Positions 7,818 to 15,258 of a DNA stretch of 48,617 nucleotides are shown in pieces. The notes beneath the pieces were generated by a model. That model ran no database searches, had not been told where the DNA came from, and saw nothing but the letters and a program-made list of their open reading frames with translations. The stretch lies in contig JAIXLP010000027.1 of assembly GCA_026954015.1 (NCBI GenBank), forward strand, positions 54,531 to 103,147. The letters are read 5' to 3'. The first letter of the stretch is position 1, and the number at the start of each line of letters is the position of its first letter. Source of the stretch: Burkholderiales bacterium. Its GTDB lineage: Bacteria; Pseudomonadota; Gammaproteobacteria; Burkholderiales; Burkholderiaceae_C. Made by a program: the position numbers and the translations under genes.

Positions 7818-9161
7818 ATGGGCCGATACACCAACCACCCCGAGGCGATCCGCGCGCTCGTGCGCGAAGCCGAAGTCCACAAGGACACCTACATCGATCC
7901 CGAGATCTTCGATCTCGAGATGGAGCACCTGTTCGCCAACACCTGGGTCTACGTCGGCCACGCGAGCCAGGTACCGAACAAGGGCGACTTCTACAGCACC
8001 ACGGTGGGCACCGAGCCCGTGGTGATGGTGCGCCACACCGACAACAGCATCCGCGTGCTCTACAACCGCTGCCCGCACAAGGGCGTGAAGGTGGCGAGCG
8101 AGACCTGCGGCAACACCGGCAAGTTCTTCCGCTGCCCCTACCACGCCTGGACCTTCAAGACCGACGGCTCGCTGCTCTCGATCCCGTACAAGCAGGGCTA
8201 CGAAAAGACCGATTTCAACTGCTGCGAGGCCAGCGGCGGCATGGCCGCGGTGCAGGCCGTGCACGTCTACCGCGACTTCGTCTTCTGCCGCCTGAACCCC
8301 GAGGGCATTTCGTTCGACGACTACTTCGGCCAGTCGCTCTCCACCATCGACAACATGGTGGATCGCTCGCCCGAGGGCAAGCTGGAGATCGTCGGTGGCG
8401 TGCTGCGCTACATCAACCGCTGCAACTGGAAGATGCTGGTGGACAACCAGACCGACACCACCCACCCGATGGTGGTGCACGAATCGTCCGCCGGCACCGC
8501 GGTCTCCGCCTGGAGCAAGGCACCCCCCGGCACGCCCAAGCCCATGGCGGTCGAGGTGTTCTCGCCGTTCGTGAGCTCGTACGAGTTCTTCTCGGAGATG
8601 GGCATCCGTGTCTGGCCCCACGGCCACGGCCACACCGGCGTGACCAAGTCCATCCACTCCGACTATTCCGCCATCCCCGGCTACCTGGAGGCCATGGTCG
8701 CCGCCTATGGCGAAGAGCGCGCCCACGCCATCCTGCACGAGAACCGCCACAACACCATCTATTTCCCCAACCTCACGATGAAGGGGCCGGTGCAGACGAT
8801 GCGCGTGTTCAAGCCCATCGCGGTGGACAGGACGCTGGTCGAATCCTGGACCTTCCGCCTCGTGGGCGCGCCCGACAAGCTGCTCGAGCGCACGCTCATG
8901 TACAACCGCCTCATCAACGCGCCTACCTCGGTCGTCGCGCACGACGACACCGAGGTCTACGAACGCGCGCAGGAGGCGCTGCACAGCCGCGGCCGCGACT
9001 GGATGAACCTCTACCGGCTCTACGAGCAAGACGAGCCGCGCGACGCCGCGCACTTCGAGACCAACGGCACCAACGAGCTGCAGATGCGCAACCAGATGCG
9101 CGCCTGGGCCCATTTCATGACCGTGAGCATGACCGAAACCACCGAAGGGAGCGCCGCATGA
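7818..9161 (+). CDS. Rieske aromatic-ring-hydroxylating dioxygenase, alpha (large) subunit
   Basis: 447 residues; AAGGAG lies 6 nt before the ATG at 7818. It catalyses O2-dependent hydroxylation of an aromatic substrate. The Rieske 2Fe-2S ligands are C85-P-H87 and C106-P-Y-H109; the mononuclear iron ligands are in D213-T-T-H216-P-M-V-V-H221, preceded by NWKMLVDNQTD. Length is normal for alpha subunits. The stop overlaps the beta-subunit start (ATGA), implying translational coupling. By neighbourhood I infer an indolic acid such as indole-3-acetate as substrate (the IadD/IadE-like pair of auxin loci), but related subunits act on benzoate, anthranilate or phthalate-type acids and the sequence alone does not decide. 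Confidence 0.92.
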   Translation: MGRYTNHPEAIRALVREAEVHKDTYIDPEIFDLEMEHLFANTWVYVGHASQVPNKGDFYSTTVGTEPVVMVRHTDNSIRVLYNRCPHKGVKVASETCGNTGKFFRCPYHAWTFKTDGSLLSIPYKQGYEKTDFNCCEASGGMAAVQAVHVYRDFVFCRLNPEGISFDDYFGQSLSTIDNMVDRSPEGKLEIVGGVLRYINRCNWKMLVDNQTDTTHPMVVHESSAGTAVSAWSKAPPGTPKPMAVEVFSPFVSSYEFFSEMGIRVWPHGHGHTGVTKSIHSDYSAIPGYLEAMVAAYGEERAHAILHENRHNTIYFPNLTMKGPVQTMRVFKPIAVDRTLVESWTFRLVGAPDKLLERTLMYNRLINAPTSVVAHDDTEVYERAQEALHSRGRDWMNLYRLYEQDEPRDAAHFETNGTNELQMRNQMRAWAHFMTVSMTETTEGSAA

Positions 9162-9640
9162 GCACGATCACCGACGCGCAACTGCGCGACTTCGTCTACG
9201 ATGAGGCGGCCCTCATCGACGAACAGAAACTGCAGGAATGGGAACAGCTCTTCGCCGACGACGGCCACTACTGGATGCCGCTCACGCCCGGCCAGACCGA
9301 CCCCATCCTGCAGGGCTCGCTGATGTACGAAGACCGCATGCTGCTGCAGATCCGCATCGAACGCTACTTCGGCAAGCGCACCTTCTCGCAGCAGCCGCAC
9401 ACGCGCTGCCACCACCTGCTGCAGCGCCCGCGCATCACCCAGCGCGACGACGCGGCGGGCCGCTACACGCTGCGCACCGCGTTCCACTACGTGGAGACGC
9501 GCATGGACGACCAGGCGCTGTACGCGGGCTGGACGACGCACGAACTGGTGCAGGTGGACGGCAAGCTGCGCATCCGGCTCAAGCGCGTCGACCTCATCAA
9601 CTGCGACGCCGCGCTGCCCAACATCCAGCTCTTCATGTGA
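9158..9640 (+). CDS. Aromatic-ring-hydroxylating dioxygenase, beta (small) subunit
   Basis: 160 residues, starting in an ATGA overlap with the alpha stop. It belongs to the SnoaL/NTF2-like fold family of structural beta subunits: FVYDEAALIDEQKLQEWEQL, FADDGHYWMPL near residue 33, and the RTFSQQPHTRCHHLLQRPRI segment are typical. It has no cofactor and stabilises the alpha3beta3 hexamer. Length is the usual 155-180 residues. The tight coupling to alpha supports a stoichiometric complex. The next gene starts 7 bp downstream. Confidence 0.92.
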   Translation: MSTITDAQLRDFVYDEAALIDEQKLQEWEQLFADDGHYWMPLTPGQTDPILQGSLMYEDRMLLQIRIERYFGKRTFSQQPHTRCHHLLQRPRITQRDDAAGRYTLRTAFHYVETRMDDQALYAGWTTHELVQVDGKLRIRLKRVDLINCDAALPNIQLFM

Positions 9641-9647
9641 GATCCGC

Positions 9648-11222
9648 TTGACCGACGCCATCGCCCGCTTCGCCAGCAACGACCGCACGCTGCCCGCGAT
9701 GCTCGCGCACCAGTGCGCGCGCTTTGCCGAACGCACACTGCTCGTCTGCGGCGACGTCCGCTGGCGCTATGCCGAGGCGCTGCGCATGGCGCAGGCCACG
9801 GCCGCGCTGCTGCAGGCGCACGGCATCCGGCGGGGAGACCGCGTCGCGCTCATGTGCGGCAACCGGGCGGAGTTCATCCAGATCTTCCTCGGCTGCGCCT
9901 GGATGGGTGCGGTGACGGTGCCGATCAACACCGCCGCGCGCGGCGCCAACCTGCGCCACATCCTCTCCAACTCGGGCGCGCGCCTGTTCATCGGCGAAAC
10001 CGGCACGCTGCCCGCGCTGGCCGGGCTCGAAGACCGCGGTGCGCTCGAGCAGGTCTGGAGCCTCGACGGTTCCCGGGAAGCCGGTGCACTGCCCATGCCC
10101 CCGGCCGGCGCGGCACTGGCCGAAGCAGCGCCGGTGCAGCCCGGCGACACGCTCGCCATCCTCTACACCTCGGGCACCACGGGCGTATCCAAGGGCGTAT
10201 GCTGCCCGCACGCGCAGTACTACTGGTGGAGCCGCTATTCGAGCGAACTGCTCGGCCTGCGCGACGGCGAGGTGCTGCTCACCACGCTGCCACTGTTCCA
10301 CACCAACGCGCTCAATGCGTTCTTCCAGGCACTGCTCACCGGCTCCACGCTGGTGGCCGAACCGCGCTTTTCGGCGTCGGACTTCTGGGCCGCGCTGGTG
10401 CGCCACCAGGCCACCGTCACCTACGTGCTCGGCGCCATGGTGCCCATCCTGCTGTCCAAGGAGCCCACGGCGCACGACCGCGCGCACCGCGTACGCGTGG
10501 CCCTGGCACCCGCGATCCCGCAGCGTTTTCACGCCACCTTCAGCGAGCGCTTCGGCATGCGGCTGCTCGACGGCTACGGTTCGACCGAAAGCAATTTCGT
10601 CATTGGCCTGGACGCCGAACAGAAGCCCGGCACCATGGGCCGCATCGTCCCCGGTTTCACCGCCCGCGTGGCCGACGAAAACGACGAGGCGGTGGCAGAC
10701 GGCACCCCCGGCGAGCTGCTGCTGCGCGCCGACGAACCGTACGCATTCGCCTCGGGCTACTTCGGCATGCCGGACAAGACCGTCGAGGCCTGGCGCAACC
10801 TGTGGTTTCACAGCGGCGACCGCGTGGTGCGCGATGCGGACGGCTTCTTCACCTTCGTGGACCGGCTCAAGGACGCCATCCGCCGCCGCGGCGAAAACAT
10901 CTCGTCCTACGAGGTCGAGCAGGTACTGCTCAGCCACCCGGCGGTGGCGCTTGCGGCGGTGTTTCCGGTGCACAGCGAACTTGCCGAGGACGAGGTCATG
11001 GCCACCATCGTCGCGCGCGACGGCATGACGATCGACCCGGTCGAGCTGATCCGCTACTGCGAACCGCGCATGGCGTATTTCGCGGTGCCGCGCTACCTCG
11101 AATGCCTGCCCGAACTGCCAACCACCGAAAGCGGCAAGGTGCAGAAATTCAAGCTGCGCGAACGTGGCATCACCCCCGCCACCTGGGACCGCGAGGCGGC
11201 CGGCATCACCATCAGGCGCTGA
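9648..11222 (+). CDS. Acyl-CoA synthetase (AMP-forming), CaiC-like
   Basis: 524 residues from a TTG at 9648 (ATP-dependent ligases often use weak starts here; no ATG fits before the conserved region). It activates a carboxylic acid to its CoA thioester via an acyl-adenylate. Visible are the phosphate-binding motif YTSGTTGVSKG (about residue 173), the adenylate motif DGYGSTESN, the hinge FHSGDRVVRDADGFF, RLKDAIRRRGENISSYEVEQ, and the C-terminal catalytic Lys in TTESGKVQKFKL. The position between the oxygenase and a CoA-dependent aldolase-like pair suggests that it loads the oxygenated acid, in my proposal dioxindole-3-acetate, onto CoA. Substrate is inferred. Confidence 0.9.
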   Translation: MTDAIARFASNDRTLPAMLAHQCARFAERTLLVCGDVRWRYAEALRMAQATAALLQAHGIRRGDRVALMCGNRAEFIQIFLGCAWMGAVTVPINTAARGANLRHILSNSGARLFIGETGTLPALAGLEDRGALEQVWSLDGSREAGALPMPPAGAALAEAAPVQPGDTLAILYTSGTTGVSKGVCCPHAQYYWWSRYSSELLGLRDGEVLLTTLPLFHTNALNAFFQALLTGSTLVAEPRFSASDFWAALVRHQATVTYVLGAMVPILLSKEPTAHDRAHRVRVALAPAIPQRFHATFSERFGMRLLDGYGSTESNFVIGLDAEQKPGTMGRIVPGFTARVADENDEAVADGTPGELLLRADEPYAFASGYFGMPDKTVEAWRNLWFHSGDRVVRDADGFFTFVDRLKDAIRRRGENISSYEVEQVLLSHPAVALAAVFPVHSELAEDEVMATIVARDGMTIDPVELIRYCEPRMAYFAVPRYLECLPELPTTESGKVQKFKLRERGITPATWDREAAGITIRR

Positions 11223-11225
11223 GCG

Positions 11226-12404
11226 ATGGCCGCCGTTTTGCAACGCAAGGGCTACGAGGGCGTGGCGCTCACCGTGCCGGTCACCGTGCCGTACGAGCGC
11301 TATTCGATCCACGGCGCGCACTGGTTCCTCGGGCAGGCCGTACGCGCGCTGGTGCAGGGCTCGGGCCTCGCCAAGGAGCAGATCGACGGCCTCACGGTGA
11401 GCAGCTTCTCGCTCGCGCCCGACACCGCGGTGGGCGTCACGCAGCACCTGGGGCTCTCCCCGCGCTGGCTCGACCACATCCCCACCGGCGGTGCTTCGGG
11501 CGTGATGGCGCTGCGCCGCGCCGCCCGCGCGGTGCAATGCGGCGACGCCGAGGTGGTGGCCTGCGTCGCCGCCGACACCAACCACGTCGATTCATTCCGG
11601 CAAACGCTGGGCGCGTTCAGCGACTTCGCGCGCGACGCAAGCTACCCCTACGGCGCGGGTGGGCCCAATTCGATGTTCGCCTTCATCACCGCGCACTACA
11701 TGCGCCGCTACGGCGCGCGGCGCGAGGACTTTGGCCACATCGCGGTCGCACAGCGCGCCAACGCGCTCGCCAATCCCTATGCACTGTTCAAGAAGCCGCT
11801 CACGCTCGACGAGTACATCGCGGCGCGCCCGGTCTCCGACCCCATCCACCTGTTCGACTGCGTGATGCCCTGCGCGGGCGCCGAGGCCTTCCTCGTGATG
11901 GCGCCCGAGCGTGCGCGTGACCTGGGCCTGCCGCACGTGCTGCTGCGTGGCGCGATCGAGCGCCACAACGCCTACAGCAGCGACCCGGTGATGGTCTGCG
12001 GCGGCTGGGCCGTCGACCGCGACGACCTGTACGCGCAGGCCGCCATAGCCCCCGATGACATCGACGTGATGCAGACCTACGACGACTACCCCGTCATCGT
12101 GATGATGCAGTTCGAGGACCTGGGCTTCTGCGCGAAGGGCGAGGGGCCCGAGTTCGTGCGCACGCACGACCTGCGCCACAACGGAGATTTCCCGCAGAAC
12201 ACCAGCGGCGGCCAGCTCTCATGTGGGCAGGCGGGCGCGGCGGGCGGCTTCATCGGCATGACCGAAACCATCCGCCAGCTCACCGGACAGGCGGGGGCAC
12301 GCACCGTGCAGGACGCACGCTACGGCCTGGTCGGCGGTTTCGGCATGGTCACCTACGACCGCTGCCTGTGCACCGGCGCCGCGATCCTGGAGGCTGCCGC
12401 ATGA
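11226..12404 (+). CDS. Thiolase-like (SCP2/lipid-transfer type) protein lacking the nucleophilic Cys; probable acyl-CoA retro-aldolase
   Basis: 392 residues. The overall fold is the non-decarboxylating thiolase family: GVTQHLGLSPRWLDHIPTGG, the glycine-rich C-terminal GGFGMVTYDRCLCTG, and the SGGQLSCGQAGAAGG segment where thiolases carry GGxxxxGHP. At the position of the catalytic Cys (CASG in true thiolases) the sequence is G89-A-S-G, with codon GGT at 11490-11492. Loss of this Cys is characteristic of the Ltp2-type aldolases that cleave beta-hydroxyacyl-CoAs by retro-aldol chemistry together with a DUF35 partner, and the next gene begins with a DUF35 domain. It is 3 bp after the ligase and overlaps the next gene by ATGA. 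Family is firm; aldolase function is inference. Confidence 0.82.
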   Translation: MAAVLQRKGYEGVALTVPVTVPYERYSIHGAHWFLGQAVRALVQGSGLAKEQIDGLTVSSFSLAPDTAVGVTQHLGLSPRWLDHIPTGGASGVMALRRAARAVQCGDAEVVACVAADTNHVDSFRQTLGAFSDFARDASYPYGAGGPNSMFAFITAHYMRRYGARREDFGHIAVAQRANALANPYALFKKPLTLDEYIAARPVSDPIHLFDCVMPCAGAEAFLVMAPERARDLGLPHVLLRGAIERHNAYSSDPVMVCGGWAVDRDDLYAQAAIAPDDIDVMQTYDDYPVIVMMQFEDLGFCAKGEGPEFVRTHDLRHNGDFPQNTSGGQLSCGQAGAAGGFIGMTETIRQLTGQAGARTVQDARYGLVGGFGMVTYDRCLCTGAAILEAAA

Positions 12405-13654
12405 CGCGCCCGCTGACCCGTCCGCCGCGCAAGGACCCCACCCTGCGCACGCCGCGGATCAACCTGCCGCCGGGCGCGCGCGGGCGCGTGGCGCTTGGCC
12501 TCACGGCAGCCGCCGCCGAGGGGCGGTTCATGCTGCAGGTGTGCGGCGAATGTGGCGCTACGCAGTACCCGCCGCGCGAAGCCTGCTATCAATGTTTATC
12601 CAGCGCGCTGCGCTGGCAGCCACAGGACGGCGCGGGCGAGCTGCTTGCCGAAACCACGCTCGCGCACAGCAACGACCTGTACTTTCGCGAGCGCCTGCCG
12701 TGGCGCCTGGGCATGGTGCGGCTCGACGCCGGGCCCAGCGTCATGGTGCACCTGCACGGCGAGGTCGGCGCGGCCCCGGCGCGCGTGCGCGTGGGCGTGC
12801 AGCTCGACCGCGCCGGGCAGGCGGTGCTGATAGGGTTCCCCGAGAAAGGATCGGAGCACATGGCCGACGACCCGATGCTGCGCGAAATGGCCAGCGACCC
12901 GAAGTTCCGCAAGGTGCTGGTCACCGACGGCAAATCGCCCGTCGGCCAGGCCATGGTGCGCGCGCTGGCCCAGGCCGGGGCGGACCGCATCTGGGTCGGC
13001 CAGGCCGAGCCGTGGAAGCAGCCCGCGGGGTTTGCCGATCTGGCGCAGCTCCCGCAGGTCACCATCGTCGATCTGGACGTGCGCGACGAGCGCTCGGTGC
13101 AGGAAATCGCCGGGCGCATCGCGGGCAAGGTGGACATCGTGGTCAACACCGCCGAGGTGCACCGCAACGCCGGGATCGACGGGCGCCGCGGCACCGACGT
13201 CGCGCGCGAGGAAATGGAAGTCAACTACTTCGGGCTGCTGCGCCTCGCGCAGGCGTTCGGCCCCATGCTCAAGGCGCGCGCAGCGGACGGCACCACGCAT
13301 GCCTGCGCCTGGGTCAACGTGCTCTCGATCTACGCGCTCAGCAGTTACCCCCCCGAAGGCACGTTCGCCGCGTCCAAGGCGGCGGCGCTCTCGCTTGCGC
13401 AGTGCCTGCGCGCAGAGATGCGCGCAAGCGGCATCCGCGTCGTGAACCTGTTTCCCGGCCCCATCGATGACGCGTGGAACCAGAACGTGCCGCCCCCCAA
13501 GCTCGCGCCCGCGGCGCTCGCCAACGCCGTCATCAAGGCGCTCAAGAGCGGTGTGGAAGACGTTTATCCCGGCGACATCGCGCAGGACTGGCTCGCGCGC
13601 TGGCGCGACAACCCCAAGGTACTCGAGCGCGAACTCGCGGCCGGAGGCCAGTGA
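12401..13654 (+). CDS. DUF35 OB-fold/zinc-ribbon protein fused to a degenerate short-chain dehydrogenase domain
   Basis: 417 residues, ATGA overlap with the thiolase-like gene. Residues about 45-145 are a DUF35 protein: rubredoxin-like zinc ribbon (CGECGATQYPPREACYQC, two CxxC pairs) and the OB fold (WRLGMVRLDAGPSVMVHLHG). DUF35 proteins bind Cys-less thiolases and deliver or shield the acyl-CoA. From about residue 166 an SDR fold follows, but its hallmark residues are missing: TDGKSPVG in place of TGxxxGxG, NTAE in place of NNAG, and F322-A-A-S-K326 in place of Y-x3-K (codon TTC at 13364-13366). The second half is therefore probably not an active dehydrogenase and may serve as a scaffold. 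A fusion of this kind is unusual. Confidence 0.8.
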   Translation: MTRPLTRPPRKDPTLRTPRINLPPGARGRVALGLTAAAAEGRFMLQVCGECGATQYPPREACYQCLSSALRWQPQDGAGELLAETTLAHSNDLYFRERLPWRLGMVRLDAGPSVMVHLHGEVGAAPARVRVGVQLDRAGQAVLIGFPEKGSEHMADDPMLREMASDPKFRKVLVTDGKSPVGQAMVRALAQAGADRIWVGQAEPWKQPAGFADLAQLPQVTIVDLDVRDERSVQEIAGRIAGKVDIVVNTAEVHRNAGIDGRRGTDVAREEMEVNYFGLLRLAQAFGPMLKARAADGTTHACAWVNVLSIYALSSYPPEGTFAASKAAALSLAQCLRAEMRASGIRVVNLFPGPIDDAWNQNVPPPKLAPAALANAVIKALKSGVEDVYPGDIAQDWLARWRDNPKVLERELAAGGQ

Positions 13655-13655
13655 C

Positions 13656-14465
13656 ATGACGACCCGCCCCACGCCCAGCGCCCTCGACGCCTTCACCGCC
13701 AGCCTGCTCACCGGGCAGGTGCGCGTCGTCGATCTGTCGCACACGCTCTCCACCGATTTCCCCACGCTGGGCCTGCCACCCGAGCTCGGCCAGTGCGCGC
13801 CGTTTCGCGTCGAGCAGGTCTCGGCCTACGACGAGCGCGGCGCGAGCTGGTACTGGAACAACATCTCGTGCAGCGAGCACACCGGCACGCACTTCGACGC
13901 GCCCATCCACTGGATCACCGGTCGCGACCGGCCCGGCAATGCCGTCGATGCCGTGCCGCCGCGGCACTTCATTGCGCCCGCCTGCGTCATCGATTGCAGC
14001 GCACAGGCCGCGCGCGACGCGGACTACCTGATGACCGTGGCCGACATCGAGGCCTTCGAGGCCGAGCACGGGCGCATCCCCGCCGGGAGCTGGGTCTTGA
14101 TGCGCACCGACTGGTCGCACCGCTGGAGCGTGCACCGCGACGCGCTGGCCTACCAGAACTACGATGCCACGGGCCAGCACACGCCGGGGCCAAGCGCCGA
14201 GGCCGTGCGCATGCTCGTCAACGAGCGCGACGTGCTCGGCTTCGGCTCGGAGACCATAGGCACCGACGCGGGCCAGGCCGCACACCTCACGCCCCCCTAC
14301 CCCTGCCACTCGCTGATGCACGGGGCGGGCAAGTACGGATTGCAGTGCCTCGCCAATCTGCAACAGTTGCCCCCGACGGGTGCACTGATCATCGCCGCGC
14401 CACTCAAGATCGAGCATGGCAGCGGCAGCCCCCTGCGCGTGATCGCGCTGATCCCCCAAGCATGA
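13656..14465 (+). CDS. Cyclase-family metal hydrolase (isatin hydrolase/kynurenine formamidase-like), first copy
   Basis: 269 residues from the ATG 2 bp after the previous stop. PF04199 family: metal motif H75-T-G-T-H-F-D-A-P-I-H85 (HxGTHxDxPxH), with SWYWNNISCSEHTG before it and the C-terminal GAGKYGLQCLANLQQLPPTG. Members hydrolyse ring amides and formamides, including isatin to isatinate and N-formylkynurenine. A paralogue lies at 26190-26966. In the proposed indolic pathway this enzyme would open the isatin ring; kynurenine formamidase activity is the main alternative. Family firm, substrate inferred. Confidence 0.87.
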   Translation: MTTRPTPSALDAFTASLLTGQVRVVDLSHTLSTDFPTLGLPPELGQCAPFRVEQVSAYDERGASWYWNNISCSEHTGTHFDAPIHWITGRDRPGNAVDAVPPRHFIAPACVIDCSAQAARDADYLMTVADIEAFEAEHGRIPAGSWVLMRTDWSHRWSVHRDALAYQNYDATGQHTPGPSAEAVRMLVNERDVLGFGSETIGTDAGQAAHLTPPYPCHSLMHGAGKYGLQCLANLQQLPPTGALIIAAPLKIEHGSGSPLRVIALIPQA

Positions 14466-14480
14466 AAAGCACACACCCAC

Positions 14481-15212
14481 ATGAGTGAGCCCCAATACAC
14501 GGCCCTCGTCACCGGCGGCTCCGCCGGCATAGGTGCCGATATCTGCCAACGCATGCTGAAGGACGGCTGGCAGGTCGTGAGCCTTGCGCGTCGCGCGCCC
14601 GAATGGAGTCACCCGGCGCTGCACGCGGTTCAGGTCGACCTGCTCGACGCCACCGCCACGCGCGAGGCCGCGGCGGAGGTTGCCCAGCGCTTCGAGGTGA
14701 GCCACTTCGTCCACAACGCCGGAGTCATCTGGCCGCACCTGCTCGCCGACGCGACACTGGACGAGCTGCAGGGCCTGACGCAAATCCACCTGGGCTCGGC
14801 GCTCACGCTGATGCAGGCCATCCTGCCCGGCATGGAACGGCGCGCCTTCGGCCGCGTGGTGCTGATGTCTTCGCGCGGCGCGCTGGGCCTGGCCACGCGC
14901 ACCAACTACTCGGCCACCAAGGCCGGCATGATCGGCATGGCGCGCACCTGGGCGCTGGAGCTCGCGCCCAAGGGCATCACGGTGAACGTCGTCGCGCCCG
15001 GCCCCATCCAGACCCCCATGTTCTACGAGGTCATCACGCCGGGCAGCGAGCGCGAGCACAAGCTGGCCTCCGCAATCCCGGTCGGCCGCATCGGCCGCCC
15101 TGACGACGTCACGCGCGCCGTGATGTTCTTCGCTGACCCAGCCAACAGCTTCGTGACCGGCCAAACGCTCTACGTCTGCGGCGGCGCCAGCGTCGGCACG
15201 CTCGTCATCTAG
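14481..15212 (+). CDS. Short-chain dehydrogenase/reductase
   Basis: 243 residues. A complete classical SDR: TGGSAGIG cofactor motif at about residue 11, HNAGVIWP, catalytic Ser in VVLMSSRGALG and N-Y-S-A-T-K (YxxxK), then GPIQTPMF and the C-terminal GRPDDVTRAVMFFADP. This contrasts with the decayed SDR half of the DUF35 fusion two genes upstream. It probably oxidises or reduces a hydroxyl/keto group of a pathway intermediate (for example dioxindole to isatin), but SDR substrates cannot be read from sequence. It starts 15 bp after the hydrolase gene and is part of the same operon. Confidence 0.88.
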   Translation: MSEPQYTALVTGGSAGIGADICQRMLKDGWQVVSLARRAPEWSHPALHAVQVDLLDATATREAAAEVAQRFEVSHFVHNAGVIWPHLLADATLDELQGLTQIHLGSALTLMQAILPGMERRAFGRVVLMSSRGALGLATRTNYSATKAGMIGMARTWALELAPKGITVNVVAPGPIQTPMFYEVITPGSEREHKLASAIPVGRIGRPDDVTRAVMFFADPANSFVTGQTLYVCGGASVGTLVI

Positions 15213-15258
15213 GGTTTTGCCGTTTTCCATCCCATTTCCACCCACAGGAGACCATCGC

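Noticed and set aside
12583-12618. A/T-richer patch TGCTATCAATG followed by TTATCCAGCGC in the DUF35 gene, considered as a seventh repeat copy
   Set aside because: Only short pieces resemble the repeat; there is no stem and no end block, and the peptide ACYQCLSSAL is explained by the zinc-ribbon CxxC.
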